A DNA stretch of 64,000 nucleotides from Pinus tabuliformis (GCA_031772625.1 CM062820.1:1074773369-1074837368), one strand, 5' to 3'; positions 22,428-35,512 are shown, counted from the stretch's first letter. Program-made: numbers and translations. Notes: generated from the letters alone by a model not told the origin.

Positions 22428-25325
22428 TCAGACATAGAAGGTTTCATATTCCACTGTGGCCACTTCCGCCAGATTACTTGGAGGCGGTAGGGAAAAAGTA
22501 CCCATTAAGGCAGGGTCTTTTAGGAGACCTACTCCGATATTTTGGAGCGAATGATTCCTTCCATGGATCATTGGAATGCTTCCCGTAACTTGTGGACTGT
22601 TGGGGAGAAAAGTTTGTTGGTCGACGATTGTAATTCCTCCTTGGAAGGGAAATGCAATCTTCCTGAAGTAGGTCGACACAACTGCGGCCATGGCATAGAT
22701 CCATGGTCTTCCGAGTAGGATGTTGTAATCGAGGTTTCCATCAATTACTTCAACATCAATTCCTATTGTTTTGCCCCCCAGTTCAACTTGCAAGTTACTT
22801 AAAATCCCGTATGGAGTGTATGATCGTCCATCAAATGCTTTTAACGTTGTTGACGATTTCGACAAGGGTGGTGAGCCTAAATCTTTCCAGCAACTCATCG
22901 ACATAAGACATGTAGATGCCCCCTCATCAATAATTGTTCGATGAACAGTTTTGTTGAGGGATTTCACTTGAATAAGGAAAGCTAGTTGAGCTGGTAACTG
23001 AGGGTCATATCCTTTATGATCAAAGGCGACAAGATTGGAATCCATTGGGTCAATTCCACCTATTGTTGATAATAAAGCTTGTTCTTGGGAGAAGCAATTT
23101 TGCGGTACCTCAAGTGTCGACATAACGGACGGCGATTGGGCCAGGTCCTCTATCTGTGCTATTTTCGCACAAGGATTAAATGTCGATTTGTGTACTGCTC
23201 CCTTTTGTGACTTTATTATTGGATCAGGGACGATGGGTGGCACAACTTCGGTCAAAGTTGTTGTCGAACTACTAGGTTGTTCGTTAGCCTTGTTGTTCGA
23301 CAGCTTTGGATTCCTGTAATCCTTATTCCTCGTCAAAGCATTATTTTGTTGCTTTGAGGTAGACAACATAAGCACTTAGGATCGGGAAGCATTTTGATTA
23401 GCAACCAGATTTTGACCTGGATTAGGAAACGGATCAGTCAATACTGCTGGGGTTTTTGAACTCTTAAAGAGTTTCTTAACTTCAGCTATATGTGTACAAT
23501 CTTTTGTCCAATGATCCTCATCGCATATATGACACCCTGCTGGGGGTTTCCTTTTTCTCCCTTTCTTTTTCTTCTTGCCCCCTGGTTGCTTCAGTTGTTT
23601 GCCCTTGTCGGTCGACATGGCATTTACTTCTGAGGCAAGAAGTTCTTCATTTTCATTTTGACTATAAATTTTGTGCTTGCCAATCACGCCATCGCTGGCG
23701 TGAGAGTCATTGTTCGATTTAGGAGGAGGAGGAATTGAAAATTCCGGTCTAGGAGCGTCGGGTATTTTGTCGTAGAGCGTGCCGGACTGAGTATAAACTA
23801 AGTCCAAATACTGTGCACGAGCGATAACTTGCTCCTCTGTTACGACTCCCCCCTTGGCCACATCTTCCGTTATAGCAGGAAGTAACGACTTTATAAACCA
23901 TTCAGCTAACAGCTGATCGGGAACATAGGTTTTCACCATCCTACGACGACGACGCCACTCATGTATATGATCAGATATGTGGGTGGCAATTGTCTGTTTG
24001 AAGTTGGTAAGGAGTTCTGTTCCCGTTTCATACCTTATCGGTAATTGAAAATGGGTTAAAAAGGTTGTGGCTAAGGTACTGAAGTTGTCGAACGAAGCTC
24101 TAGGCAATTCAATGTACCATTTTGCCGCTGGACCCGTTAACGTCCTTTGAAAGAGGCGAAGTCTTATCGAATCATCATTCAGGGTGTTCGATGAACACCA
24201 TAGATGGAATGTCATCACATGATTCGACGGATCTTCACCCGGATTTCCATTAAATTTAGGAATATCTGACGGAAGTTTATGCGGAATCGCTGGCCACCAA
24301 GGAGCATAAGCAATTGGATCATTCGTCAGCCGGTTTAGATCTGGTAATTCTAGAGTTGCTACAAAGGGCAACTGTTGATTCAGGTTAGGCGAAGCATACC
24401 CAGGATAAGATGGGATCGCCTGAGCAATGGGTCTTTGCAAACTAGCATAATGCTGGCAACTTTGACAAGGTTGATGGGCATAACCATTATAGTATGGTTG
24501 CCCATTACTTACAAAGACTTGTTGCTCAGGTCCTTGATATGATTGCTGGAATGGCGGTTGTTGAGATTGAACCAGCTCTGGTTGTTGGACCATTTGTTGT
24601 TGACCAATACTGGATGATTGACCGGGATGAGGAGTCACAGTACGTGTTTGAGCCTGAGTCGCTCCAGATAAGGAGGCACTACCCTGAGATTGTGATTGAG
24701 TCGTTGAGACAAGAGGTTGTTGTATTGCAACCTGAGAAACTTGGGGTTGACATACAACAGGTGGAGCTTGTACTTGCGACACATTCACTATAGCAGGTAT
24801 AGTGGGAATATTCGACACAGGGTGTACTTGTTGCATTGAATATACAACCCCTGGTTGTTGAGGCAGTATTGGGACCCAACCGCTGGATGTAATTCCAGTT
24901 TGACCTGAACTTTGTTGTAAACTCCCATATGGTTGTTCTCTGGAAGGGAACAATGAAAGAGCATACTGCCCTCCATATGGTGTAAATCCAGTACTTAAAG
25001 GGTAAATTGGCCTTCGAAGACACATTGGATCAATTTGTTGAGTTTCAACGTAAGAAATACCAGATGATAATCCGGATGAAGAAATAGGAACTAACCATGT
25101 CGTTGTCCCTTATTGGACTCCGGCTTGTTGTTGACAATTGGCCGGGACAGATGGTATACTAGCGAACATCGTTGGAGTAGTAGCAGGAGGCTTTGCTGCT
25201 GCTGTGTCGGATGACACAGTCCTAGATGTCGACGGTTTTTCAGACATATCTAGTCTATCCAAAAGATTTCTTAGCGATTCTACAGGAACTTCCACTTGTG
25301 GTGGACTAACTTCGAAGATCAACAA
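22428..25325 (-). pseudogene. Beta gag-protease of T element 3, N-terminally deleted, two stops
   Basis: One minus reading frame interrupted by TAG at 25110 and TAA at 23376 (a CAA-to-TAA change by comparison with the full copy). It contains a long Gln/Pro/Tyr-rich region, a capsid-like core starting near APWWPAIPHKLPSDIP (about 24310-23840), a basic stretch with KKKKKGRKRK, a zinc knuckle CHICDEDHWTKDC, and a retropepsin-like domain with IIDEGASTC and LDYNILLGRPW (about 22950-22690). The first about 160 residues present in the copy at 51777 are missing and the frame is fused to leader sequence near 25350. Family role: capsid, nucleocapsid and protease of a Tat/Ogre-like element. Confidence 0.85.
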
Positions 25326-26989
25326 GGGAAAGGTGATGATTATTCTGCTTAAAATAAATTTTATAACGACGCTTTAGACACAACTTGCTTTTTCAGTTTT
25401 AAAGAGTCGAGAAAAAGCTAAAGATGACTCTAGTCTCCTTCGATGTTTTAACGAGCCCGAAGTGACAAATGCTCGGATGGAATTTTTCAGTTATAGAGTT
25501 TGAAAAAGGCCAAAAGAAACTGCTCTGGAGTTCTAGGCAGAGGGTGTGCCAAACCTTTCGCAAAACCACAGAATACGTTTTACGGTACGAGTGGTCGATC
25601 TTCGTGAATGCCGTGTTCACTGCATTGCGATCAGTAGGGCGGCCGACACGGTTTCCTATTGGATAAAGGCTTAGATCCTATAGGGGTCTCCCAATATATA
25701 CGCGACGGTACGTGGGAGCACAAGTCCGTATTAGTGCCACCGACTCTCAGGAGGAATCACCCACCTTCGTCGAGATCGACAGTCACTATGTTTAACGACG
25801 CTGGAACACGTCTCTAGCTTAGACCTCTAGATGTTTGCGTTATGTTTCAAAGCGTTGTTAGGTTCATTCAATATATTTTAAGTTGATCTTTTTTAAAGTT
25901 TTCCTTTTAAGGTTCACCACGAGATGTATTGATACAAATTCCTAAATGCAGTCTAAGATGAGAAGCAAGCTTTTCCAATCTTTTCGACTTATGAAAATCT
26001 TAACTGCTGAGGGAAAAGAGAGATAAAATCCTTTTCACACAGATCAAAGAGCACTCGCTAATGCACTTTTTCCTAAATCAACATACAAACTTAATGCAAA
26101 ATGCAAAAATGCAAGTATTTCTTTTCTCTTCCTTAATGTTTGATGAAATACAAAAAGAAAGTTGTTGTATAACTTTGAATTCAATTTCAAGCGAAAGCAA
26201 ACAAGTTTGTCCAAAATCGAAAAACACCTTACGATTCACTTGTTTCGACACTTAGAAATATATAAATTCAAACCATATAACGAAAGCGACAAACTCAATC
26301 AGCTATGAACAGCAAATAAACTAACTCTTAAGATCAGAACGACACTTAATCACAGGTCTAGATCTAAGAGGTCAATGCAAGATTGGTTCACTTTCGTTAT
26401 GGGAAACTGTAAATGACAAAAGAAATACAAAAGAACAAGTACAGTTTCTTTATACAACTGAGGCGGAATAATGACAAAGGAAGATGGTTTCAGATAGGCC
26501 TACTGACTGGCAACAAACAGCAAAAACAACAGTGAAAACAAGGCAAGACACAGCAGGAAACCCCAGTAGCTCAAGCCAAGACTGGTCCAGCGCAGGTGTA
26601 ACACTGCCTGTTTGACCTTCAGCACAGGTAGCCCCTTCGGGAATTGCGTTGAAATGTAAACAGCCTTTGTACAGCCTGCACTGAAGAACGAGACTTTCGT
26701 CCGTCTTGGTTTCCGGGTCACAGATTGCTCAAAAATTCACAGTTTTTGCTCAAATCAGAAGCTATCAGTCAAGGACACACTAAGGGATGTAAAGGAGGAT
26801 GAAAATCTATCACTAAGAGCTTATTAGAGTCCTTGTGGATCAGCTCTTCAAATCATAAACTTGCCCAAAAACTGAGCTAGAGTAGCTGCCCTCTACTTTG
26901 TGTTTGATAGATTCAAACACAGTTCGATTCGATACTCCCTCTGTTTATGAAATGAATAGCAAGAAACACAACAAACCAACAAGATACGC
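25326..26989 (-). other. 5' leader of T element 3
   Basis: Homologous to the other T leaders. Leader hairpin motifs at about 25385-25515. It differs from the alpha copies at 25720-25800, where it resembles the full-length copy (51280-51340). No supported protein. Confidence 0.65.
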
Positions 26990-27007
26990 TCCCCAGTGGA
27001 GTCGCCA
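26990..27007 (-). other. Primer-binding site, tRNA-Arg type, T element 3
   Basis: The minus strand reads TGGCGACTCCACTGGGGA. One base differs from the element 1 site, and it equals the site of the full-length copy at 50067. Confidence 0.85.
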
Positions 27008-27010
27008 ATT

Positions 27011-28066
27011 TGTTGGGGGGAAAAGTATCTAATGCAGAATGCCTCTATCCCACTCTGAAGGCGATAGTACTTCAGCAACAACTGAATGCAAAGATATTCA
27101 AAGTTTCTTCTTTATGAGATGAGAGAGGGAAGAAAAGGATGATCTACTAACCGTTATCTTGCGCTAATAGTCGATCCAGTCTTCACTCCTTGCTGCTTGC
27201 TCCTAGCTCCTTGCCCTTTCACCAGCCCAGCTACGCACAGATCCTGTAAAAGCACAAGAAAAGGAAACTACAAGAAGCATACATCCATAATCGATTATAG
27301 GATTAGCATAAATCAAATATACAAGCATCTATTCATCACAAAGACACATGCATATAGAAGAACCTCAAATACTTTATTGATAATAGAAGTAAAGTTCTGA
27401 GAGATTTACAACCACAATGGGCCCAATCCAGTAACACCTCCCAGCTGAAAGAAATCTCCTCTTCACCTCCTTCAAGCAAAACACCCAATAGCTCTATACA
27501 CAAACCAACAGCACTTCCTTACTTGCACAAAATTCCAGCCTCCATAGACCTCATGAGAGAGCTCTATATATAGAAGTTTTGGAGAAAGATGAGTCAGCTT
27601 GAGACTGACATGAAGCTGACTAGTGTCCTCTCCTACTTCAGTTAATCTTCAGTTCTTGAGTCCACTTGGAGAATCTCGCTTCCACTTGGAGATCAAGACC
27701 CTCTTACTCATCACTAGGCGAATTCCTTGACCCAAGTGTCAGTTTGGAAGCTTCTTGGGCAGTTGACACCTTGCAGAATGACTGTGCCACTTCGCCAATC
27801 TCGCCCAGCGCAGGCAGCCTTCATTGGTTTTGACTTTCAGCGCAGGTACAAGGAGGAGCAGTTGACATTCAGTGCAGATGCTCAGTGGAGCAGCTGCCAT
27901 GATCCAGAAATAGCCTGTTTTTGAGTGTTTTTAGGTGGAGAACTGATTCTCAGTGCTGTGGTTTGCAGACCTTGTTCCTCTAAGGGTAAGAACAACATGT
28001 TTAGGGACTTTGGATCCCTCAGATTATTGACATTTCATGCTCCACGTTGTTAGGCACAAAAATGTC
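27011..28066 (-). repeat. 5' LTR of T element 3, outer end truncated
   Basis: Runs from TGTTGGGGGG (27011) to AAAAATGTC (28066), then joins 3'-region sequence ACTATTTAATC without the expected TATAACA. Confidence 0.85.
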
Positions 28067-28702
28067 ACTATTTAATCATTTTAACGAGTCTAGCGATAGG
28101 GAAACTCGTTCTCGTCTAAAGACAAGTTTGTCACTATTTAATCATTTTAACGAGTCTAGCGACAAAGACAACTCGGTCCTTTTCATTTTTAGAGAGTCTG
28201 AAAAGGTACAGAAAGTTAACTCCAAAATTCCTTTTTCGTCATCTAATCCCTTAAGTCCGAAAAAGTATAAAACAATATAGAAGGGATGAGTTTTCGATTA
28301 CTTTAACGAGCCGAATAAAACAAGCGCTCGACCTTTTTGTGCAATAATCCCTCAAGTCCAAAAAGATTAAAATCTAGAGGAGGGATAGCTCTTTCGATCA
28401 CTTTAACGAGCTGGAAGGTCAAAACTCGGCAAACTTGTCATATTTTACGAGTCAGGAGAAAAGAGCTCAAAGAAGACTCGTCTTTTGAGGAACGAGTGAT
28501 AAACAGGGATAGCAGGAGATTCCAGGTATAGGTTGGAATTTTCCAATCACGGCAGTGTCACAAGGATGGCTAAGTGAAATCACTCTTCGCAGCTGTTCCT
28601 CAAAATGGGTAAACAATCATATGGGGGTGAATGATCGGCCAAATGGAATGGAGGTGGCGGGTGTAAACACGACCAAGGCTTTTATGGCTAACAGCCTAAC
28701 AG
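28067..28702 (-). repeat. T 3'-region fragment (hairpin array part)
   Basis: Contains two copies of the CGAGT/ACTCG unit (28080-28175), then the array up to the segment around AACACGACCAAGGCTTTTATGGCTAA, and ends against an LTR scrap. One array unit is duplicated here compared with other copies. Confidence 0.75.
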
Positions 28703-28899
28703 TATATAGAGCTCTCTCATGAGGTCTAGGGAGGCTGGAATTTTGTGCAAGTAAGGAAGTGTTTTTGGTTTCTGTATAGAGCTATTGGGTGTTTTGCTTG
28801 AAGGAGGTGAAGAGGAGATTTCTTTCAGCTGGGAGGTGTTGCTGGATTGGGCCCATTGTGACACTGCTCTGGAGTAAGGAAGTGCTGTTGGTTTGTGTA
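28703..28899 (+). repeat. T LTR scraps
   Basis: 28703-28860 is an LTR piece from the TATA box to GGGCCCATTGTG. 28872-28898 repeats GTAAGGAAGTGCTGTTGG from the same LTR out of order. Confidence 0.75.
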
Positions 28900-29059
28900 A
28901 GGGTCAACCCACCTCTGCATGTGTGGCTCGGTCGAAGAAGGCAGGTCAAGTATGATGTACTGAGGCTGCATCAGTGGGATTTTCTCCAAGGCGAAGGCAG
29001 TCAGAATAGAACCAAATCCAAAGTTCTTCAGCTTCCCGTCCTTTACCTTGGACATGTGG
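28900..29059 (-). other. Single-copy insert with coding potential, possible captured fragment
   Basis: This is the only segment of the T cluster besides 35815-36060 with no second copy in the window. On the minus strand it is open and reads like protein (KNFGFGSILTAFALEKIP, then RWVD). The pattern faintly resembles plant mobile-domain (aminotransferase-like) proteins that are often found in retroelements; this is a weak, by-eye resemblance. The longer ORF around it (28825-29217) is a chimera with repeat sequence. Confidence 0.35.
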
Positions 29060-29095
29060 CAGATAGACATTTGCAAACATTTATAAAAAGGACAC
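29060..29095 (+). pseudogene. Relic of the end of the second RNase H ORF
   Basis: AGATAGACATTTGCAAACAT followed by TTATAAAAAGGACACAT matches 58936-58971, the last codons and stop of the archaeal-type RNase H ORF in the full-length copy. It shows that this mosaic derives in part from a pol-bearing T element. Confidence 0.6.
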
Positions 29096-30530
29096 ATGAG
29101 CGACAAAGACAACTCGGTCCTTTTCATTTTTAGAGAGTCTGAAAAGGTACAGAAAGTTAACTCCAAAATTCCTTTTTCGTCATCTAATCCCTTAAGTCCG
29201 AAAAAGTATATAAACAATACAGAAGGGATGAGTTTTCGATAACTTTAACGAGCCGAATAAAACAAGCGCTCGACCTTTTTGTGTAATAATCCCTCAGGTC
29301 CAAAAAAGATTAAAATCTAGAGGAGGGATAGCTCTTCCGGTCACTTTAACGAGCTGGAAGGCCAAAACTCGGCAAACTTTTCATATTTTACGAGTCAGGA
29401 GAAAAGAGCTCAAAGAAGACTCGTCTTTTGAGGAACGAGTGATAAACAGGGATAGCAGCAGATTCCAGGTACAGGTTGGAATTTTCCAATCAGGGCAGTG
29501 TCACAAGGATGGCTAAGTGAAATCACTCTTCGCAGCTGTTCCTCAAAATAAACATAGATTCCTTTTCTAGACATCTTCTGGGATAGAGGCATTCTGGGGG
29601 GGTGTTCCTAGATCAACTTCTTGGATAATGAGCTGAAGTCGACAAGAAGCGATCCGTCAAAGGAGGGCCTTAATGAATCCCACATCAGTGACACGGAACG
29701 GAGCTAATGACTTTAGTGGAGGTGAAAACAATCTGTGAGATATGATTCAGGGTGGCGATCATGGGTGGATGAAGGATAATGTATGGCAGTGGATGGGACA
29801 CGGTTGACTCTTTCTGAACACATCTCTTGAACATATAACGACACTGATGTGATGGATCGGTAGCATTACCCCAAATACGGATGGTTTGGCGAGGACCATG
29901 GTGATGAGACCGGTGAATGAAACAACCCAACCCGATGTGGTACGGAGGACAAAGTGTCATGTTCAAGAGCGACTTGCTACCATCAAAGCTTTCAGGTTCT
30001 CCCAATTTTTCCCCAGTCATTTCTGACCAGTACCTCTTTATTTTTGTCAAGCTTGAGGAGGATAACATATGCTTTTTCTATAACCTGCCCTTCGGGCAAG
30101 CCCATCGCTATGTTTTAACGAGCCTAGCGATAGGGAAACTCGTTCTCGTCTAAAGACAAGTTTGTCGCTATTTAATCATTTTAACGAGTCTAGCGACAAA
30201 GACAACTCGGTCCTTTTCATTTTTAGAGAGTCTGAAAAGGTACAGAAAGTTAACTCCAAAATTCCTTTTTCGTCATCTAATCCCTTAAGTCCGAAAAAGT
30301 ATAAAACAATACAAAAGGGATGAGTTTTCGATTACTTTAACGAGCCGAATAAAACAAGCGCTCGACCTTTTTGTGCAATAATCCCTCAAGTCCAAAAAGA
30401 TTAAAATCTAGAGGAGGGATAGCTCTTCCGGTCACTTTAACAAGCTGGAAGGCCAAAACTCGGCAAACTTTTCATATTTTACAAGTCAGGAGAAAAGAGC
30501 TCAAAGAAGACTCGTCTTTTGACTTTAACG
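29096..30530 (-). repeat. Two overlapping T 3'-region fragments in tandem
   Basis: 29096-29550 is array sequence up to CAGCTGTTCCTCAAAATA. A junction of about 50 bp containing LTR-like GGGATAGAGGCATTCTG follows (29551-29600). 29600-30530 is a second pass through the distal segment and the array. ORF 29685-30068 is part of the repeat. Confidence 0.75.
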
Positions 30531-31005
30531 AGTTTGGAAGCTTCCTGGGCAGTTGACACCTTGCAGAATGACTGTGCCACTTGGCCAATCTCGCCCAGCG
30601 AAGGTAGCCTTCATTGGTTTTGACTTTCAGCGCAGGTACAAGGAGGAGCAGTTGACATTCAGCGCAGATGCTCAGTGGAGCAGCTGACATGATCCAGAAA
30701 TAGCCTGTTTTTGAGTGTTTTTAGGTGGAGAACTGATTCTCAGTGCTGTGGTTTGCAGACCTTGTTCCTCTAAGGGTAAGAACAACATGTTTAGGGACTT
30801 TGGATCCCTCAGATTATTGACATTTCATCCTCCATGCTGTTAGGCACAAAAATGTCTATATAAGTTGCCCCCTAAAGTATGAGGTCATTTATCGGGTGAA
30901 ATGCTTTATTAGGAGGATCCGAAGTTCATTCAATCGCTGAGAGGTGCCCTGCAATAAAATACAATACAATACATTATTTTTCATTCTGCTTTCATGATCT
31001 AGCTG
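30531..31005 (-). repeat. T LTR fragment with short 3'-region tail
   Basis: 30531 to about 30863 is the inner half of a minus LTR ending near AATGTCTATATAA. 30864-31005 is the polypurine-proximal part of the 3' region, cut at GATCTAGCTGA where a plus LTR starts. Confidence 0.75.
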
Positions 31006-32058
31006 AGACATTTTTGTGCCTAACAGCATGGAGCATGAAATGTCAATAATCTGAGGGATCCAAAGTCCCTAAACATGTTGTTCTTACCCTTAGAGTAACA
31101 AGGTCTGCAAACCACAGCACTGAGAATCAGTTCTCCACCTAAAAACACTCAAAAACAGGCTATTTCTGGATCATGTCAGCTGCTCCACTGAGCATCTGCG
31201 TTGAATGACAACTCCTCCTCCTTGTACCTGCGTTGAAGGTCAAAACTAATGAAGGCTACCTGCGCTGGGCGAGATTGGCCAAGTGGCACAATCATTCTGC
31301 AAGGTGTCAACTGCCCAGGAAGCTTCCAAACTGACACTTGGGTCAAGGAATTCGCCTAGTGATGAGTAATAGGGTCTTGATCTCCAAGTGGAAGCAAGAT
31401 TCTCCAAGTGGACTCAAGAACTGAAGATTAACTAAAGTGGGAGAGGACACTAGTCAGCTTTATGCCAGTCTCAAGATGAATCATCCTTTCTCCAAAACCC
31501 TATATATAGATCTCTCTCATGAGGTCTAGAGAGGCTGGAATTTTGTGCAAGGAAGTTCTGTTGGTTTGTGTATAGAGCTATTGGGTGTTTTGCTTGAAGG
31601 AGGTGAAGAGGAGATTTCTTTCAGCTGGGAGGTGTTGCTGGATTGGACCTACTGTGGTTGTAACTCTCTCAAAACTTTACTTCTATTATCAATAAAGTAT
31701 TTGAGGTTCTTCTATATGCATGTGTCTTTGTGATGAATAGATGCTTGTATATTTGATTTATGCTAATCCTATAATCGATTATGGATGTATGCTTCTTGTA
31801 GTTTCCTTTTCTTGTGCTTTTACAGGATCTGTGCGTAGCTGGGCTGGTGAAAGGGCAAGGAGCTAGGAGCAAGCAGCAAGGAGTGAAGACTGGATCGACT
31901 ATTAGCGCAAGATAACGATTAGTAGATCATCCTTTTCTTCCCTCTCTCATCTCATAAAGAAGAAACTTTGAATATCTTCGCATTCAGTTGTTGTTGAAGT
32001 ACTATCACCTTCAGAGTGGGATAGAGGCATTCTGCATTATATACTTTTCCCTCCAACA
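31006..32058 (+). repeat. 5' LTR of T element 4, lacking first about 7 bases
   Basis: Begins GACATTTTTGTGCC, where complete copies start TGTTATAGACA, and ends CCTCCAACA before AATTGGCGAC. TATA box near 31500. Confidence 0.85.
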
Positions 32059-32061
32059 AAT

Positions 32062-32079
32062 TGGCGACTCCGCTGGGGA
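32062..32079 (+). other. Primer-binding site, tRNA-Arg type, T element 4
   Basis: TGGCGACTCCGCTGGGGA three bases after the LTR end. Confidence 0.85.
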
Positions 32080-33761
32080 TCGTATCTTGTTGGTTGTTTG
32101 TGTTTTTTGCTATTCATTTCATAAACAAAGGGAGTACCGAATCGAACTGTGTTTGAATCTATCAAATACAAAGTAGAGGGCAGCTACTCTAGCTCAGATT
32201 CTGGGCAAGTTTATGATTTGAAGAGCTGATCCACAAGGACTCTAATAAGCTCTTAGTGATAGCTTTTCATCCTCCTTTACATCCCTTAGTGTTTCCTTGA
32301 CTGATAGCTTCTGATTTGAGCAAAAACTGTGAATTTTTTAGCAATCTGTGACCCGGAAACAAAAACGGACGAAAGTCTCGTTCTTCATTGCAGGCTGTAC
32401 AAAGGTTGTCTGCATTTCAGCGCAGTTCCCGAAGGGGCTACCTGCGCTGAAGGTCAAACAGGCAGTGTTACACCTGCACTGGACCAGTCTTGGCTTGAGT
32501 TACTGGGGTTTCCTGTTGTGCCTTGATTTGTTTTCACTCTTGTTTTTGCTATTTGTTGCCAGTCAGTAGGCCTATCTGAAACCATCTTCCTTTGTCATTA
32601 TTCCGCCTCAGTTGTATAAAGAAACTGTATTTGTTCTTTTGTATTTCTTGTGTCATTTACAGTTTCCCATAACGAAAGTGAACCAGTCTTACATTGACCT
32701 CTTAGATCTAGACCTGTGATTAAGTGTCGTTCTGATCTTAAGAGTTAGCTTATTTGTTGTTCATAGCTGATTGAGTTTGTCGTTTTCATTATATGGTTTG
32801 AATTTATATATTTCTAAGTGTCGAAACAAGTAAATCGTAAGGTGTCTTTCGATTTTGGACGAACTTGTTTGCTTTCGCTTGAAATTGAATTCAAAGTTAT
32901 ACAACAGCTTTCTTTTTGCATTTCATCAACATCAAGAAAGAGAAAAGAAATACTTGCATTGTGCATGTACATTATGACAGTTTGCATGTTGATTTAGGAA
33001 AGTGCATTAGTGTGTGCTCTATGATCTGTGCGAAAAGGTGTTATCTTCCTTCTCCCTCAGTAGTTAAGGTTTTCAAAGTTGAAAGATTGAAAAGCTTGCT
33101 TATCATCTTAGATTGCATTTAGGAGTGTTTCTATACATCTCGTGGTGATCCATAAAGGCAAACTGCTAAACAAGATCAACCTTAAAATAAATTGAATTTA
33201 CATAACAACGCATTGAAACATAACGCAAACATCTAGAGGTCTAAGCTAGAGACGTGTTCCGGCGTCGTTAAACGTGATATCTTAGCGTTGAGTTGTTGGG
33301 TGATTCCTCCACGGTGAAGCGATAAGTATCAATACGGACTTGTGCTCCCACGTACCGTCGCGTATATATTGGGAGACCCCTATAGGATCAAAGCCTTTAT
33401 CCATAGGAAACCGTGTCGGCCGCCCTACTGATCGCAATGCAGTGAACACAGCATTCACGAAGATCGACCACTCGTACCGTAAAACGTATTCTGTGGTTTT
33501 GCGAAAGGTTTGGCACACCCTCTGCCTAGAACTCCAGAGCAGTTTCTTTTGGCCTTTTTCAAACTCTATAACTGAAAAATTCCATCCGAGCATTTGTCAC
33601 TTCGGCCTCGTTAAAACATCAAAGGAGACTAGAGTCATCTTTAGCTTTTTCTCGACTCTTAAAAAGTGAAAAAGCAAGTTGTGTCTAAGCGTCGTTATAA
33701 AAATTTATTTTAAACGGAACATAATCACCTCCTATTCCCGCGTTGATCTTAAGTTGAGAAC
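32080..33761 (+). other. 5' leader of T element 4
   Basis: Homologous to the other leaders. Hairpin motifs at about 33555-33670. Short ORFs are not supported. Confidence 0.7.
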
Positions 33762-35512
33762 ATGGAACGCCCCAACCAAGGAACTCCACATGATGGAAGT
33801 CCTAGTCCATTCTCCTCTTGGGGAGAAGTCGGTGCGCCCCACATGGCCACATTGTCGCTTCCAGGACTGACAATTGGCCTGCTTATTTGGCTATTCTCAA
33901 CTAGTGTAGTTCAGAACACCATGGTTCCTGAGCAGTCGAGTCAACAGTTAGATGAGTCTAGAGCCTCCCACCAGCCTTCTACTTCCTCTAACCCTTCCTC
34001 CAATCCTTCATCTTCAAAAGGCAGAGCCGGCAAAAGCCAAGCTCCCACGGAGAAGAAGGAAAAGAAGAAGTAAGAGAAGAAGAAGAAGGAGCCTAAGGCG
34101 ACTGGGGGCAAGCAAAAGACATCTGACAAAAACCCAGACATAGCACAGACCGGGCCTAAATCACCATGTGTTATATGTCGAGGAGACCACTTCCATAGAG
34201 ATTGTCCCTGTATTCCCCGGATACTAAGGGACTGGTCACCTCGTTTGCACAATTCGGGAGCATCAACCTCTAATAGCCATGTTGATTGCTTACCGTCAAC
34301 CAGCGAAAGTGAAGGTTCAAGACAAAGAGGGGGAGCAAGATCCCCCTGCAGACTGTGTGAAGGCGGTCACGCCATCCACCGTTGTCCCTTCTTAGACGAA
34401 GCGAATAGAGTTTTGGAAGATCGTCCGGTTTCACCGTCGAGACTTCCTCCTGGATACAAAAAACTCGTGCCAAGTCCTTCGTTGGTTGAAAACACAGTTG
34501 GCCCGCTCAAGTGGTCAGCTGAAGCGTCAGTCATTGAAAATGAACCTACTGAATCCAGACCAGACGAAAGTCTAAAAGTCGATACGGCAGTTGACCCGGT
34601 TCTTCCTTCAGAGGTTTCATCCTCAAATGACACCGTCACTGAAGATTCATCTTCAAATGACACCCTCACGGAAGAGAATAAGGATGACACCATCCAGATT
34701 CTTTTCATCAACACAGATTCTGATGAGCATCAGGGCAATGCGCCCATTCCTTTATCGCAGGAAGGAACATCGTCAGGATCGTATCCGGCCGTGTATTCGG
34801 TCCCACCACCAAGCAACCTGGTTGTGTCCTTTGATTGGAACCAACTGGGCAGACCCCGGTTACCAGCCAATATACCATTCAGAATCATAGTCCAAATCTA
34901 CATAATGGTAATGGCTGGAACTATCATTGATGACAGGGCATCTGTGAGTATCCTTTCCTCTATTGCTTGGAAAGCACTGGGTTCCCCGGCGCTTTTGCCT
35001 GAGATAAGAAATCTCTCGGGCTTTGATAAAGGAACCAGTCATCCGCTAGGGATCCTCCCCAATGTGCCTGTTACATTGAAAGCGAAGATCGTTAATTTGA
35101 ACGTGATGGTCGTTCAAGGACCCTTGGATTATAACCTACTCCTTGGACGTGACTATATATATTGCATGGGAGCTATAGTCTCCTCACTCTTTAGAGTAAT
35201 GTGTTTTCCACACGAAGGAAGGGTGGTCAAGCTCGTAGACCAACTTTCATTTCCGGGATCACGCATCGCAAATAGTCAAATACCAACCCTCAATGGTCTA
35301 TTCACCCAAGAAATGTCTCCACCCCCAGTCCTCCTTCCCGATGAATGCGAGTGATTCGGAAAGATAGAACTGGAACCCGGGGGCATGCATCCTGGTCTGC
35401 TTCGGGCAGAGGAAACCTTGGGTATAAAGTAGAATTTCCGCGGAAGAATATGACTAGTCCGTACCCCGTCCGTATGTGGAAGAGGGGTTGTTCTGGAACA
35501 GGATTCTTTTGA
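33762..35512 (+). pseudogene. Alpha gag-protease ORF of T element 4, nearly intact
   Basis: Same protein as 5543-7294. One frame from the ATG at 33762 is interrupted by TAA at 34071 inside the Lys/Glu tract, then open to TGA at 35352 (369-codon open stretch from 34245). Zinc knuckle 2 and the retropepsin-like domain are present, but the active-site motif reads D-D-R-A (around 34930) instead of D-E-G-A, so protease activity is unlikely. The tail after 35352 differs from element 1 by a small indel. Confidence 0.8.

Larger units (their letters stand above)
19239..28066 (-). mobile_element. T element 3 (beta gag-protease, no pol)
   Basis: On the minus strand: LTR (28066-27011), primer site, leader, beta gag-protease pseudogene (25325-22428), 3' region with hairpins, LTR (20301-19239). 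It lacks RT, RNase H and integrase. Its gag-protease is the type found in the full-length copy at 48994-62052, so it looks like an internal-deletion derivative of that lineage. Confidence 0.85.
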
